The notes: generated by a model from the sequence alone, not told the origin. A DNA stretch of 46,187 nucleotides from DATNPX01 sp036702975 (GCA_036702975.1 DATNPX010000057.1:1-46187), one strand, 5' to 3'. Numbered from the stretch's first letter, positions 1 to 8,666 are shown. Made by a program: numbers and translations.

Positions 1-391
1 ACACATAGGGTGCAGTCGGGTCAGTAATCAAACAGACCAGAGCGACGAAAACTGGGAGCAAAAGAACCCATAAAACAATTGGAAGCTTGAAGCGACTTCG
101 TTTTAATGGAACTCTTTTTGCAAGCGAACGATATTGTCTGGCGTTAAATTCTTTATTGCCACCGGACATACCAGCGTCTGATATCGATACCGAAGCACCT
201 GGTAAATCAGGCCCATCGCCAGGATGCTCGCCGCCTTGTATTGCAACAGGTCTTTCCTTCGCAGTAGGTCTCTCTTTTGCAATAGGGCTCGCAGTCTGAG
301 GAGCATCCTTGGAGTTCTCACCGTCGCCGCCTGGCGTCGCACGCAGATTTATCTGCTGTTCCTGTAGGCGCTCATCAAAATTACTCGACAT
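1..391 (-). CDS. Partial membrane protein, third gene of the kinase operon (3' end outside window)
   Basis: The reading frame opens with ATG at 391 and stays open to the left edge, giving about 130 codons. The start lies 5 nt after the stop of the upstream kinase, with a GAAGGA ribosome site inside that gene's last codons, so it is probably co-translated with it. The product has a hydrophilic, Pro/Ala-rich N-terminal region with two copies of an ERPTAKERPVA-like stretch. A basic segment (around residues 95-108) is followed by one clear hydrophobic helix (KLPIVLWVLLLPVFVALV) and then the window ends. I do not recognise a family. The likely topology is a cytoplasmic N-terminus with a membrane anchor; any C-terminal domain lies outside the window. 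Confidence 0.6.
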   Translation of the reverse strand, partial: MSSNFDERLQEQQINLRATPGGDGENSKDAPQTASPIAKERPTAKERPVAIQGGEHPGDGPDLPGASVSISDAGMSGGNKEFNARQYRSLAKRVPLKRSRFKLPIVLWVLLLPVFVALVCLITDPTAPYV

Positions 392-396
392 GCACC

Positions 397-2181
397 TTAT
401 CCTTCACTCTGCGGAAACGAAGATTCAGACGAACATGATGTTCCAAGATCGGGGTACATGCTGAGTAGTGTCTCTCTGAGCTCTTTAGCACTTACGAAGC
501 GATCCTCTGCGTGAGGAGCTGTGAGTTTACGCACAACCGCACTCATCTGCGCCTGAACGATCGACTCAGTCAATATCGACTGAGTCAGAGGTTCAGGATC
601 AGAACCAGTCGCCAAAAAGTAGAGAGTGCAGCCAAGTTGATACAAGTCACCAGATGGCGTAAATTGTCCACACCATTGCTCCGGTGCCAGGTAAGCGTGC
701 TTGCCTACAATAGTCTGGGAGGAATTAGCGTTAGCTTCCTCAGCCACGTTGAAATCAATCAACTTGATGCCGTCATTCGTGTTAATCAAATTATCGGGAG
801 TAAAATCCCGATGGATAACAGGCTTTGCGCGACTATGCAGATAGTCCAAAATCGAGCAGCATTGTAAAGCAACTTCTGCCAGACGATGTTCATTCAAAGG
901 TCCGCTGTTCTCCACATGCTCGCGCAAGTTTTTGCCTTCAAAAGCTTCCAAAACCACATAGATTTTTCCACCCTCAGTAAACAGGTCCAGGCATCGAACA
1001 ATATTGTCGTGATGCAGACTTTTCAACAAGTCCACTTCAGAGACAATGTGTTTCAAAATATTTTCTTTCGATGTCCGCGTGCCACCGGAGTTCAAGACAA
1101 TTTCTTTGATCGCCACCTGAATAGACTGAAAATCAGCAGATTGTTCATCAGTCTCTGACGCAATCCTTCTTGCAGAATAGACTACAGAAAATCCACCATA
1201 GCCGAAAACTCCTTCCACGATATAACGTCCTTCACAAAGTGAGTGCCCAATCTCCAATCGTCTCTTAAGATCGCCCTGGTTAGAAGACCTGAGCTCAGAC
1301 AACCACAATTGCGTAAAGCTTGCAGCATCGCCAGCGGTGCTCTCAATCTCGAAATCACCGTCAAATGAATCAGGATCAACGTGCTTTTTGATTGCAGCTA
1401 AAAACTTTTGCTTCTCATTTTCGAAGCCGAAGATAATCAACGGCAGCCTCAGGCAAACGCCCTCGTATTCGTCTTGGACAGGCTTTTGCGTCACAGGATC
1501 AAAGAAATAAAAGGAACGTTTTAAACCATCCACCTTGAACGTGTTAAACAACTTTCTCCAGAACTTTACTTTCCCCTCGTTAACATAAAGTTCAAGAACG
1601 CCAGTTCTCAACATGCCCATGAATAGGAGCTCTCTCACTTTGACCGCTCTGACGTTCTCCCAGGTTATTAAGTTGTTGCGGTTCCCAAAAGCGAAACCTT
1701 CTGTTTGCAAGTAAACAGAGGAGGGAAAAGGATTTTGACCAGCTTGCGCGCTTGCGCTGGTTAGCATATTGATGAAAGCAATATACGAACTCGAGAACAG
1801 CGAAAGCAGCGCTATCACTTCCACGGTCGCAAGAGCCTGAAATATAAAGGTTGGACGCAATGCGGCCCAAACACTAATCAAACTAAGATCATGCCAGGAG
1901 GAAGATATGAATATTAAAAAGAACGGCACGAAAATTACAGCGAACATGGACTTGAAAGTGTTGTTAGTCAGCTGACCAATAGCATAAACACGCCACTTGA
2001 AGCCTGCTGCGTTGTTATTGCCCTCCGTTGACTCAAGAAGTTTAGATGTTAGAAGTGTCAGCCGTCCCTCTCGCTGATTAACCTCAGGTTTGGCTTTCCT
2101 GGTTAACTTTGGAAACTTGGGAAGTTCCGTGAGTTTTGGTAATTCAAGTTTTTTAAAAGTTTTTGCAGGCACGTTACTCAC
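397..2181 (-). CDS. Membrane-anchored Ser/Thr protein kinase-like protein (DFN variant)
   Basis: The protein has 594 residues. The N-terminal 60 are basic and Pro/Lys-rich. Two hydrophobic segments follow (about 77-95 and 110-140), then a PH-like or unknown region (about 150-280). An 'FTQLWLSEL' box sits at 289-297 and a protein kinase domain at about 315-580. Visible kinase features are a glycine loop FGYGGFSVV (326-334), the ATP lysine in VAIK (Lys359), HRD at 457-459 with Asn464, and an APEQW segment near 499-503. Two core motifs deviate: the catalytic loop reads HRDFTPDN (Thr in place of Lys) and DFG reads DFN (476-478). The start overlaps the upstream kinase gene by 8 nt, showing translational coupling. 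It is likely an inner-membrane signalling kinase; activity is uncertain because of the motif changes. Confidence 0.88.
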   Translation of the reverse strand: MSNVPAKTFKKLELPKLTELPKFPKLTRKAKPEVNQREGRLTLLTSKLLESTEGNNNAAGFKWRVYAIGQLTNNTFKSMFAVIFVPFFLIFISSSWHDLSLISVWAALRPTFIFQALATVEVIALLSLFSSSYIAFINMLTSASAQAGQNPFPSSVYLQTEGFAFGNRNNLITWENVRAVKVRELLFMGMLRTGVLELYVNEGKVKFWRKLFNTFKVDGLKRSFYFFDPVTQKPVQDEYEGVCLRLPLIIFGFENEKQKFLAAIKKHVDPDSFDGDFEIESTAGDAASFTQLWLSELRSSNQGDLKRRLEIGHSLCEGRYIVEGVFGYGGFSVVYSARRIASETDEQSADFQSIQVAIKEIVLNSGGTRTSKENILKHIVSEVDLLKSLHHDNIVRCLDLFTEGGKIYVVLEAFEGKNLREHVENSGPLNEHRLAEVALQCCSILDYLHSRAKPVIHRDFTPDNLINTNDGIKLIDFNVAEEANANSSQTIVGKHAYLAPEQWCGQFTPSGDLYQLGCTLYFLATGSDPEPLTQSILTESIVQAQMSAVVRKLTAPHAEDRFVSAKELRETLLSMYPDLGTSCSSESSFPQSEG

Positions 2182-3760
2182 CGACCTTCAAATCGATTTT
2201 AATGCTGTTAAGTCGCGAAGCTATTTGTAAAAGGTCTGGTCTGTCAGATGCATCAAATCTGGTGCAGTCCTCGATCAGCTGTATGAGTTCGGAACGCACA
2301 CCATATTGAGAGAGAGGCGGCAGCTTTGCCATACTCAACATATCCTTGCCGCAAGCCAGAAAACATAGCGTCGCTCCAAATGCATAAATGTCAGATTCCG
2401 GCGTCGGTTGACCTTTAAACTGCTCTGGCGGCATGTAAAACTGCTTGCCAACAAGCGTCTGGGTTTTGCCTGTCGTAAAAACATTTGCTGAACCGAAGTC
2501 GATCACCATTACCGACTTTGAATGTTCTATGAAAACAAGGTTGTCTGGTGTCAGGTCTCGATGCAATATAGGTGGAGATTGTTCGTGCAAGTACTGCAAC
2601 ACAGATACTAAATCCAGTGCCACATCAAGAACAGTTCGTTCATCGATCACACCGCCGATGTGAACTAGCTCGCGCATGTTTTTGCCTTGCGCACAATCCA
2701 TCACAAGGTAGCTCCGACCGTTCTCAACAAAACAATCTCTCACTTTCACTATCGAAGGGTGATTGAGTTTAGCCAGAATGGAAGCTTCGCGCAGAAATTG
2801 CTGCTGCTGCTTTTCCTGGACGACGTCGCTGCTGTCTGCTGGTGTGACAAGCTCCTTAATGACTACACGCTGCCCGCTCTTTTCTGCGGCAAGGTAGGTT
2901 GAGGTATTTATTTTGGTTGAAATAGTCATATTGATTATGTAACGGCCATTCCCGCAAAGCGCTCCGGCCGGCAGCGAAACATAGTTGGAAATCTCAAAAC
3001 GTCGGTTGAATTCATCTAGCCAGATCTGGGTATAGTCGCTCAGATTGGACTCACCACCACAGAGCGCCTGTACTTGAAGAAAGAGAATTTCCGGCGAAAG
3101 AATTTCCTGGGGCGCATATCGAGACAGCATCAAAAACAGCTGCTCGCGTTGAGCGCTTGTCAAAGCATCTAGACTGATGTAATCCGCGTGAACTACGTTT
3201 TTTGACAGAGCGCTCAGGGTTCCAGTTGGAACTTCCCAATCGAGAACGATCGAGTCTGAACGGTCGAGCAGTATACCGTTGGCATACCGCGGCAGTCGCT
3301 CTTTCGGAACAAATCGCACTGCCCGTAGTTCAGACCAAAGCTTGAGCCCCCTGGATTTTAGTCTAAAACGCTGCAAAAACGCTGGCGCGACAAAACGCCC
3401 TAAAGTATCGGAGTAGAGCTTTCGAGCGATCCCATCCGCTGAAAAGCAGAGAAAACGCCTGAAATTCATCAGCGACGAGCCTAATATTAGTGCGGCCAAC
3501 ATGACGAAGAACCAATTTGTCTTCCAGGACGTCAACTCGCAAAACAAAAAGATGCAGAGATAAAAAACCCCCAGCCATCTCATTATCGCTGGTGAATTTA
3601 ATCCGTACTTTCCGTCTGTTTTTTTTACTACCAGCGAAGCGAAAATGCGCCCCAGTACAAATTCACTCCTGGTTGGCAGGATCACTGACTGCAGTGATTC
3701 TGAAGCGACGACTGCACATGCGCTTCGTGTGCTAGATGAATCAGCGACAGGTGTGTTCAT
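2174..3760 (-). CDS. Membrane-anchored Ser/Thr protein kinase-like protein
   Basis: The protein has 528 residues: a hydrophilic N-terminus, two hydrophobic segments (about 60-77 and 82-98), an unknown middle region, a 'YTQIWLDEFNRRF' box (243-255), and a kinase domain from about 265 to the end. Lys302 (VVIKE), Glu325 in the C-helix, HRD at 400-402, Asn407 and an intact DFG at 421-423 are visible. The catalytic loop reads HRDLTPDN, with Thr for the usual Lys. The nucleotide-binding loop has lost its glycines (INMTISTKINTSTYLAA), so ATP binding may be weak or unusual. It is the first gene of a minus-strand operon with the next kinase and a small membrane protein. Substrates are unknown. Confidence 0.88.
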   Translation of the reverse strand: MNTPVADSSSTRSACAVVASESLQSVILPTRSEFVLGRIFASLVVKKTDGKYGLNSPAIMRWLGVFYLCIFLFCELTSWKTNWFFVMLAALILGSSLMNFRRFLCFSADGIARKLYSDTLGRFVAPAFLQRFRLKSRGLKLWSELRAVRFVPKERLPRYANGILLDRSDSIVLDWEVPTGTLSALSKNVVHADYISLDALTSAQREQLFLMLSRYAPQEILSPEILFLQVQALCGGESNLSDYTQIWLDEFNRRFEISNYVSLPAGALCGNGRYIINMTISTKINTSTYLAAEKSGQRVVIKELVTPADSSDVVQEKQQQQFLREASILAKLNHPSIVKVRDCFVENGRSYLVMDCAQGKNMRELVHIGGVIDERTVLDVALDLVSVLQYLHEQSPPILHRDLTPDNLVFIEHSKSVMVIDFGSANVFTTGKTQTLVGKQFYMPPEQFKGQPTPESDIYAFGATLCFLACGKDMLSMAKLPPLSQYGVRSELIQLIEDCTRFDASDRPDLLQIASRLNSIKIDLKVGE

Positions 3761-4104
3761 ACTAACTTTTATCTAAACTGAGTGAAAGTTTTTGCTGTAA
3801 ATTTCTCGAGTTTTTTAGCATTGATTGGACCTTGAAACCAGTTCGAACGTTCTCAGGTCTTCTACGGATTAATCTAATATGTTCCCCACAGCGTTAGCAA
3901 ATCTCTATAAAACCGCAAAAGTTCGTTCGCTCCAGCTTACAGGGAAGTGCATACGGAAAGGTCGCAAGCAAGCAAGGCAACAGCTTCAAAAGCAAGTCAT
4001 TCGCTCGTTTAACGTTCGACTTTAACGAGGGTAATCGGACTTGTTGAGACACATTTGTGGAACATAGACTTATGTCGACATGAAGACCAGAGGAATTCAA
4101 GTCT
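3761..4104. other. Intergenic region between divergent kinase operon and thioredoxin gene
   Basis: These 344 bases separate two divergent genes and must hold both promoters. AGAGGA near 4089-4094 is a good ribosome site for the ATG at 4105. I see no convincing sigma-70 promoter pair and no RNA gene. A 77-codon minus-strand frame here overlaps the start of the thioredoxin gene and has no recognisable content. Confidence 0.5.
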
Positions 4105-4638
4105 ATGAATTCAGCAGATGCAAGCACTAAACTTTGCGCTCATTGCAATATGTCAGACTTCACTGACTTCAGCACGTGCCGATATTGCGGAAAAAAATAC
4201 GGAACGACACCGCCGCCGCCACCGAAAACCTATTTGACAGAGAAAGCACTAGCTGTCTGCACAGCAGCGATTGTCATGTTTGGAATTGTTCATCATGAAA
4301 GAGCCAAGGCTGAGTCAGTGCGCAGAACCACATTGACCGAGATCAGGCGCGAAATCAGCGTCTCTCATCGACCGCGCGTACTGGAATTCGGCGCTGATTG
4401 GTGCGGTGCTTGCAGGGCTTACGGGCCAACCATCGAGGCGGCAAGAGCGAGATATCAAAACATAGATTTCGTACGATATGACGTGGACAATCCAAGCACT
4501 GCAAATCTCGCTCTTGGGCTCGGTGTTAGTGCTATTCCTGTAACATGTTTCATCGATCGAAACGGCAACCTGGTATCTCAGGAAGTTGGTGCCCTGTCCG
4601 ATGACTACCTGAACGAAAAACTAAAAACTATTCTGTAG
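4105..4638 (+). CDS. Zinc-ribbon / membrane-anchor / thioredoxin fusion protein
   Basis: The protein has 177 residues. CxxC pairs at Cys11/14 and Cys25/28 form a short zinc ribbon. A proline run follows (36-40), then a hydrophobic segment at about 48-63 and a thioredoxin fold from about 75 to the end. The active site is ADWCGACRAYGP (Cys100, Cys103) and a cis-proline sits in SAIPVTCF, so thiol-disulfide chemistry is likely. The membrane segment suggests that the thioredoxin domain is tethered outside the cytoplasm while the zinc ribbon stays inside; this topology is inferred. The CGAC dipeptide is not the classical CGPC, so it may be a reductase for a specific partner. The gene end overlaps the convergent tetR-type gene by 11 bases. 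Confidence 0.8.
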   Translation: MNSADASTKLCAHCNMSDFTDFSTCRYCGKKYGTTPPPPPKTYLTEKALAVCTAAIVMFGIVHHERAKAESVRRTTLTEIRREISVSHRPRVLEFGADWCGACRAYGPTIEAARARYQNIDFVRYDVDNPSTANLALGLGVSAIPVTCFIDRNGNLVSQEVGALSDDYLNEKLKTIL

Positions 4639-5284
4639 TTTTACAAGGCGCAAGCACACTGGCTACAGTCTGTTCTACCGCCATTCGTCTGTGCATTTCG
4701 ATCATCTCGGTTGAAAGTGGATTCGTGCCTGGTGGCCACAAGTGCTTGACGTTATCGATACTACAGTAATAAAAGACGCACATACCAATAATGTTGACTG
4801 CGGAATGAAGAGGATCAACATCCCGAAACTGACCGGACTCAGAGCCACGCTTAAGGATATCGACCAGAGGAGCATACAAAGACGTGATGGCAATCTGACT
4901 GTAGAACTTTCCTTTGTTCTGGATTCCTTCATAAAAGAAAATTGCAGGCAGATTCGGATTGCCGCTCAGGTCACGCAGAAAACTATCAACAAAATTTCGC
5001 AGGGACAATTCGACGCTAGCATTATGTAAATCGGTTTTCTGTATGGTTGCCACGCGCATGGAAACGGCTCGCTGCAGCACGGCCTGATACAAACCCTCTT
5101 TGTCGCCAAAGTGGTAGAAAATCATGCTCTTGGTTACACCGGTTTTAGCAGCAATGGCCTCCGTGCGGGCACCCAACAGCCCTCCGCGAGCGAACTCTTC
5201 TTCGGCGGCGTCCAGGATGCGCCCCCTGGTTGCCTCAGCGTCTCGTGTAGCCGGCGTTGATTTCTTGGTAGATGAAGGGCTCAT
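4628..5284 (-). CDS. TetR/AcrR-family transcriptional repressor
   Basis: The protein has 218 residues. Residues about 15-65 hold the TetR helix-turn-helix: 'ILDAAEEEFARGG', then 'TEAIAAKTGVTKSMIFYHFGDKEGLYQAV'. The remainder is the variable ligand-binding and dimer domain. A GGAG site lies just before the ATG. The gene is divergent from the HlyD/MFS efflux pair, and a 12-bp palindrome lies at the start of that operon, so the simplest reading is a ligand-responsive repressor of the pump. Self-regulation is possible, but I see no equally good palindrome next to its own start. The ligand cannot be inferred. Confidence 0.9.
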   Translation of the reverse strand: MSPSSTKKSTPATRDAEATRGRILDAAEEEFARGGLLGARTEAIAAKTGVTKSMIFYHFGDKEGLYQAVLQRAVSMRVATIQKTDLHNASVELSLRNFVDSFLRDLSGNPNLPAIFFYEGIQNKGKFYSQIAITSLYAPLVDILKRGSESGQFRDVDPLHSAVNIIGMCVFYYCSIDNVKHLWPPGTNPLSTEMIEMHRRMAVEQTVASVLAPCKTTE

Positions 5285-5381
5285 TACAAACTCCGAAATT
5301 TAATCAACCATTAGGTCAGTTTAACAGTCAGTAATCAGGGGTGTCAATGCCAGCTCTGCTGTACCAGCGGCATTTTTGAGC

Positions 5382-5410
5382 TTGACAGACCCATTACCGG
5401 AAGCTAACAT
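5382..5410 (+). promoter_or_regulatory. Sigma-70-type promoter of the efflux operon
   Basis: A perfect -35 (TTGACA, 5382-5387) is followed by a 17-bp spacer and a good -10 (TAACAT, 5405-5410). It lies about 50 bp upstream of the HlyD-family start codon and is oriented toward it. Predicted transcription starts at about 5416-5418. Confidence 0.75.
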
Positions 5411-5419
5411 ATTAACAGA

Positions 5420-5431
5420 CCAACCGGTTGG
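5420..5431. promoter_or_regulatory. Palindromic operator, probable TetR-family binding site
   Basis: CCAACCGGTTGG is a perfect 12-bp palindrome that begins about 10 bp after the -10 hexamer, at the predicted transcription start. Palindromes of this kind (ACCGGT core) are common targets of TetR-family repressors. Its position would block the promoter. That the adjacent TetR gene is the binder is inferred. Confidence 0.65.
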
Positions 5432-5458
5432 TTGGTATTACAAAGGGAACCTGAAGCC

Positions 5459-7069
5459 ATGTCTCAACACTTAGTTATCGCCGGAATACCAGGTATTCTT
5501 CACCGCACTATTGCGCCGGACCAGAAAGAATCGACTTTCAGACAAGCGCAGCGCATGAACCCTGGTACGAAGCATCGAACCACTGAGGCGAACTCGCGCG
5601 TGTTTAAGAGGGTCGCAGAGAGTACTGAGGTCAGGAATTTTGAGCCAGCCAGCCAACGTGTGACAAGCTCGGCCGTTCGCACCGCAGAGGTAGTTCGCAC
5701 GCCAGAACCAGAGACTCGCAGTTCAGACACGGTAAGCAATGTCGGAGAATCAGCGCTCAGGGAAGCTGAGCCAACAGTTCGTGAAACTAAACCGCTGGAC
5801 GCCCCGAAAGGCCTTAACCCAGTAGCATCTGAACCGAAAAAGAAGCCGACAAACAAACTGAAAAAAGGCTTGCTGATCGGAGCAGCGATACTGGCACTGA
5901 GCGGCGCAGCCCTCGGCGGATACAGATGGTATGCCTATGCAACGGCTCACGAAGAGACGGATGACTCATACACTGCAGCCCACATGCACGCAATCAGCTC
6001 GCGCATCAACGACACTGTTTCAAAAGTGCTCGTAGACGATAACGAACATGTGAAGGAAGGGCAGGTTCTTGTGTTGCTGGATCCCGGCGACTATCAAGTG
6101 CGCGTCGAATCAGCGCTTGCGGCGCTGAAAGTAGCGCAGCATCAGGCTGAAGCCGCTCAATCATCAATCACATTAGCGTCCACGAATGCGACCGGCAAAA
6201 CCACCGAAGCTTCGGGAAATGTGTCGAATGCGATCTCTATGATTTCCAAATCACAAGCTGCAGTGCTTGAAGCGAAGTCGGCGATTCCACAGACACAGGC
6301 GGTGCTGGCTGAAAAGAAAGCCGATCAGGAGCGAGCCGAAAAAGATTATGCGCGCTTCCAGAAGCTCGCCGAACAAGGAGCCGTGTCGTGGCAACAACGA
6401 GACCAGGCATTGAGGGATTTTGATGTCGCAAAGAATGCAACAATTGCGGCCCAGGAAGATGTAAAACAAGCAGCAGCAAAGTTGGAACAGGCTGAACAGG
6501 CTGTCATCGCAGCAAAAGCCCAACTGGTGCAATCGCGAGGTGTGGCCCAACAGGCTGAAGCAATGCACGTACAGACGCAAGTTGACACCAGCCAGTATGA
6601 CGTTGCCAAAGCAAGTATTGCTCAGGCTCAGGCACAATTAAGCGATGCACAGTTACAGCTCTCTTACACGAAGATCACTTCGCCTGTAGCGGGTCGAGTT
6701 GGAAAGAAGTCCGTAGAAGAAGGGCAACGGGTCCAACCGGGTCAGCAGTTGATGAGCGTTGTAGCCGATGACTTGTGGGTTGTCGCTAATTTCAAGGAAA
6801 CGCAGCTGGAGAAGATTCGCAAAGGCGAACACGTCTCGGTCAAAATTGATTCTTTTCCACACCACGAATTCAGCGGAACAGTCGACAGCGTTTCGCCAGG
6901 CTCCGGTGCCAGCTTTGCGCTTTTGCCACCAGACAATGCAACAGGAAACTTCACCAAAATTGTTCAACGCGTGCCGGTCAAGGTTACTTTCGACAAGTCC
7001 AGCATCAAAGGTTACGAAGATCTGTTGGTGCCCGGTATGTCAGCTGTCGTGAGCATCGCGGTGAAATAA
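5459..7069 (+). CDS. HlyD/EmrA-family membrane fusion protein of a multidrug efflux pump
   Basis: This is the periplasmic adaptor of an MFS-type tripartite pump. From the ATG at 5459, which has AAAGGGAA 10 nt upstream, it has 536 residues; a TTG at 5432 in the same frame has no ribosome site. The first 135 residues or so are a hydrophilic Thr/Glu/Pro-rich cytoplasmic tail, much longer than in EmrA. Then come a Lys-rich stretch, a membrane helix (GLLIGAAILALSGAALGG), the biotinyl-lipoyl half (starting at ETDDSYTAAHMHAISSRI), a long Ala/Gln-rich coiled-coil hairpin, the second lipoyl half (TSPVAGRVGKKSVEEGQRVQPGQ) and the beta-barrel (VVANFKETQLEKIRKGEHV). The next gene encodes the transporter. 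No TolC-like gene is visible in the window. Confidence 0.9.
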   Translation: MSQHLVIAGIPGILHRTIAPDQKESTFRQAQRMNPGTKHRTTEANSRVFKRVAESTEVRNFEPASQRVTSSAVRTAEVVRTPEPETRSSDTVSNVGESALREAEPTVRETKPLDAPKGLNPVASEPKKKPTNKLKKGLLIGAAILALSGAALGGYRWYAYATAHEETDDSYTAAHMHAISSRINDTVSKVLVDDNEHVKEGQVLVLLDPGDYQVRVESALAALKVAQHQAEAAQSSITLASTNATGKTTEASGNVSNAISMISKSQAAVLEAKSAIPQTQAVLAEKKADQERAEKDYARFQKLAEQGAVSWQQRDQALRDFDVAKNATIAAQEDVKQAAAKLEQAEQAVIAAKAQLVQSRGVAQQAEAMHVQTQVDTSQYDVAKASIAQAQAQLSDAQLQLSYTKITSPVAGRVGKKSVEEGQRVQPGQQLMSVVADDLWVVANFKETQLEKIRKGEHVSVKIDSFPHHEFSGTVDSVSPGSGASFALLPPDNATGNFTKIVQRVPVKVTFDKSSIKGYEDLLVPGMSAVVSIAVK

Positions 7070-7073
7070 GATT

Positions 7074-8666
7074 ATGGCTACTGCAACAATGCCTTCGCCC
7101 GCCACCGCCAGCGCCACCAGAGAACCGCCAGTTTCGCTGAGGAGCTGGCTGGCGGTTCTCGGTGCTGCGCTTGGCGCATTCATGGCAGTGCTGGACATCC
7201 AGATCGTGAACAGCTCCCTGCAAGACATCCAGGGTGCGCTTGGCGCCACGCTCGATGAAGGAACGTGGATTGCGACATCATATCTGGTGGCGGAAATTGT
7301 CACCATTCCTCTCACACCATGGCTGTCGAAAGCTTTTTCGACACGCCTCTACGTGATCGTAAATGGATGCTTCTTCATCCTCTTCTCGATGTTATGCGCC
7401 TGGGCGCCTGACCTGAATGGAATGATCATTTGCAGAGCCTTGCAGGGCTTCACCGGCGGCATTCTGATTCCCATGGCATTCACCATTATTCTGACCAGCT
7501 TACCCCCGAGCAAACGTCCAATTGGAATGGCAATCTTCGCAATCACTGCAACATTTGCACCGTCGATCGGTCCAGCAATCGGAGGATGGCTTACTGACAC
7601 ATATGGCTGGCAATACATCTTCTATTTGAATGTGCTTCCGGGCATTCTGTTTGTCACCACGCTCTGGCTGACTTTGCCCAAAGAACCGCTCAATCTCAAA
7701 CTGCTCAAGGATGGTGACTGGTTAGGCATCATCACAATGGCAAGCGGACTGGGCTGCCTTGAAGTTGTACTTGAAGAAGGCAACAGAAAAGACTGGTTCG
7801 GCAACAATATGATCGTCACACTGGCGATCATTTCGGTCGTTTCACTGACCGCATTTTTCTGGCGCGAGTTGACTGCAAAAAAACCTCTCATAAATTTGAG
7901 ACTTTTAGCAGAGCGCAACTTCAGCCTGGCAAGCGTCGCCAACACAACCCTGGGTTTTGGACTCTATGGCTCGGTCTACATAGTTCCGGTGTACCTGGCG
8001 CAAATTCAAGGCTACAGCGCGTTGCAGATCGGCACGACAATGATGTGGTTGGGTTTGCCGCAGCTGTTAATTATTCCACTCGTGCCAAAACTGATGACCA
8101 AAATAGATGCGCGCTTACTGCTTGGCATTGGCATTTCGCTGTTTGCAACAAGTTGTTTGATGAATACGAACATGACGTTTCTAAATGCGGGCGATCAGTT
8201 GATTCCGTCATTATTAGTGCGGGCAATGGGACAGCCGCTAATCATGGTGCCGCTGTCGACCCTTGCCACCTCAAACATTCAAGGCAGCCAAGCCGGCTCT
8301 GCATCGGCATTGTTTAACATGATGCGTAACCTTGGCGGGTCGATAGGCGTCGCGCTCATTTCCACGTTTGTGACGCGCCGAGAACAATTCCATTCAAGCA
8401 GAATTGGCGAATCTGTTTATCAGGCGAGCCTGAGCATGCAAGAGCACCTGAACGGCTTAACCCAACAACTGATAGCGCGCGGTGCGGATGCGGTCGCAGC
8501 TCACGATCAGGCAATCAAAATACTCGACAACACAGTTCGAAGGGAAGCGTTCGTTATGGCTTACAACGACTCGTTTTTGATCATGGGGACAACTCTTCTT
8601 CTCAGTGTTATCGCCATCTCGTTCCTGAAAAAGCCGAAGGGTCCAGCGGCGGAAGGGGTTCACTAA
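7074..8666 (+). CDS. DHA2-family MFS multidrug transporter (EmrB/QacA-like)
   Basis: The 530-residue, very hydrophobic protein has the length and layout of 14-helix drug:H+ antiporters. N-terminal helices hold 'MAVLDIQIVNSSLQDIQGALGA' and 'GTWIATSYLVAEIVTIPLTPWL', typical of EmrB. The antiporter motif C appears as 'APSIGPAIGGWLTDTYGWQYIF'. It begins 4 nt after the stop of the adaptor gene, so the two form an operon driven by the promoter at 5382 and are probably controlled by the TetR protein. With the adaptor it would export lipophilic compounds across the envelope. The substrate is not predictable from sequence. Confidence 0.92.
   Translation: MATATMPSPATASATREPPVSLRSWLAVLGAALGAFMAVLDIQIVNSSLQDIQGALGATLDEGTWIATSYLVAEIVTIPLTPWLSKAFSTRLYVIVNGCFFILFSMLCAWAPDLNGMIICRALQGFTGGILIPMAFTIILTSLPPSKRPIGMAIFAITATFAPSIGPAIGGWLTDTYGWQYIFYLNVLPGILFVTTLWLTLPKEPLNLKLLKDGDWLGIITMASGLGCLEVVLEEGNRKDWFGNNMIVTLAIISVVSLTAFFWRELTAKKPLINLRLLAERNFSLASVANTTLGFGLYGSVYIVPVYLAQIQGYSALQIGTTMMWLGLPQLLIIPLVPKLMTKIDARLLLGIGISLFATSCLMNTNMTFLNAGDQLIPSLLVRAMGQPLIMVPLSTLATSNIQGSQAGSASALFNMMRNLGGSIGVALISTFVTRREQFHSSRIGESVYQASLSMQEHLNGLTQQLIARGADAVAAHDQAIKILDNTVRREAFVMAYNDSFLIMGTTLLLSVIAISFLKKPKGPAAEGVH

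Noticed and set aside
3894..4127. 77-codon minus-strand frame between the kinase operon and the thioredoxin gene
   Set aside because: It overlaps the thioredoxin start, has no ribosome site and no recognisable content.
4628..4638. Possible truncation of the TetR gene by the overlap with the thioredoxin gene
   Set aside because: Both proteins have normal length and complete domains; an 11-bp tail overlap is ordinary.
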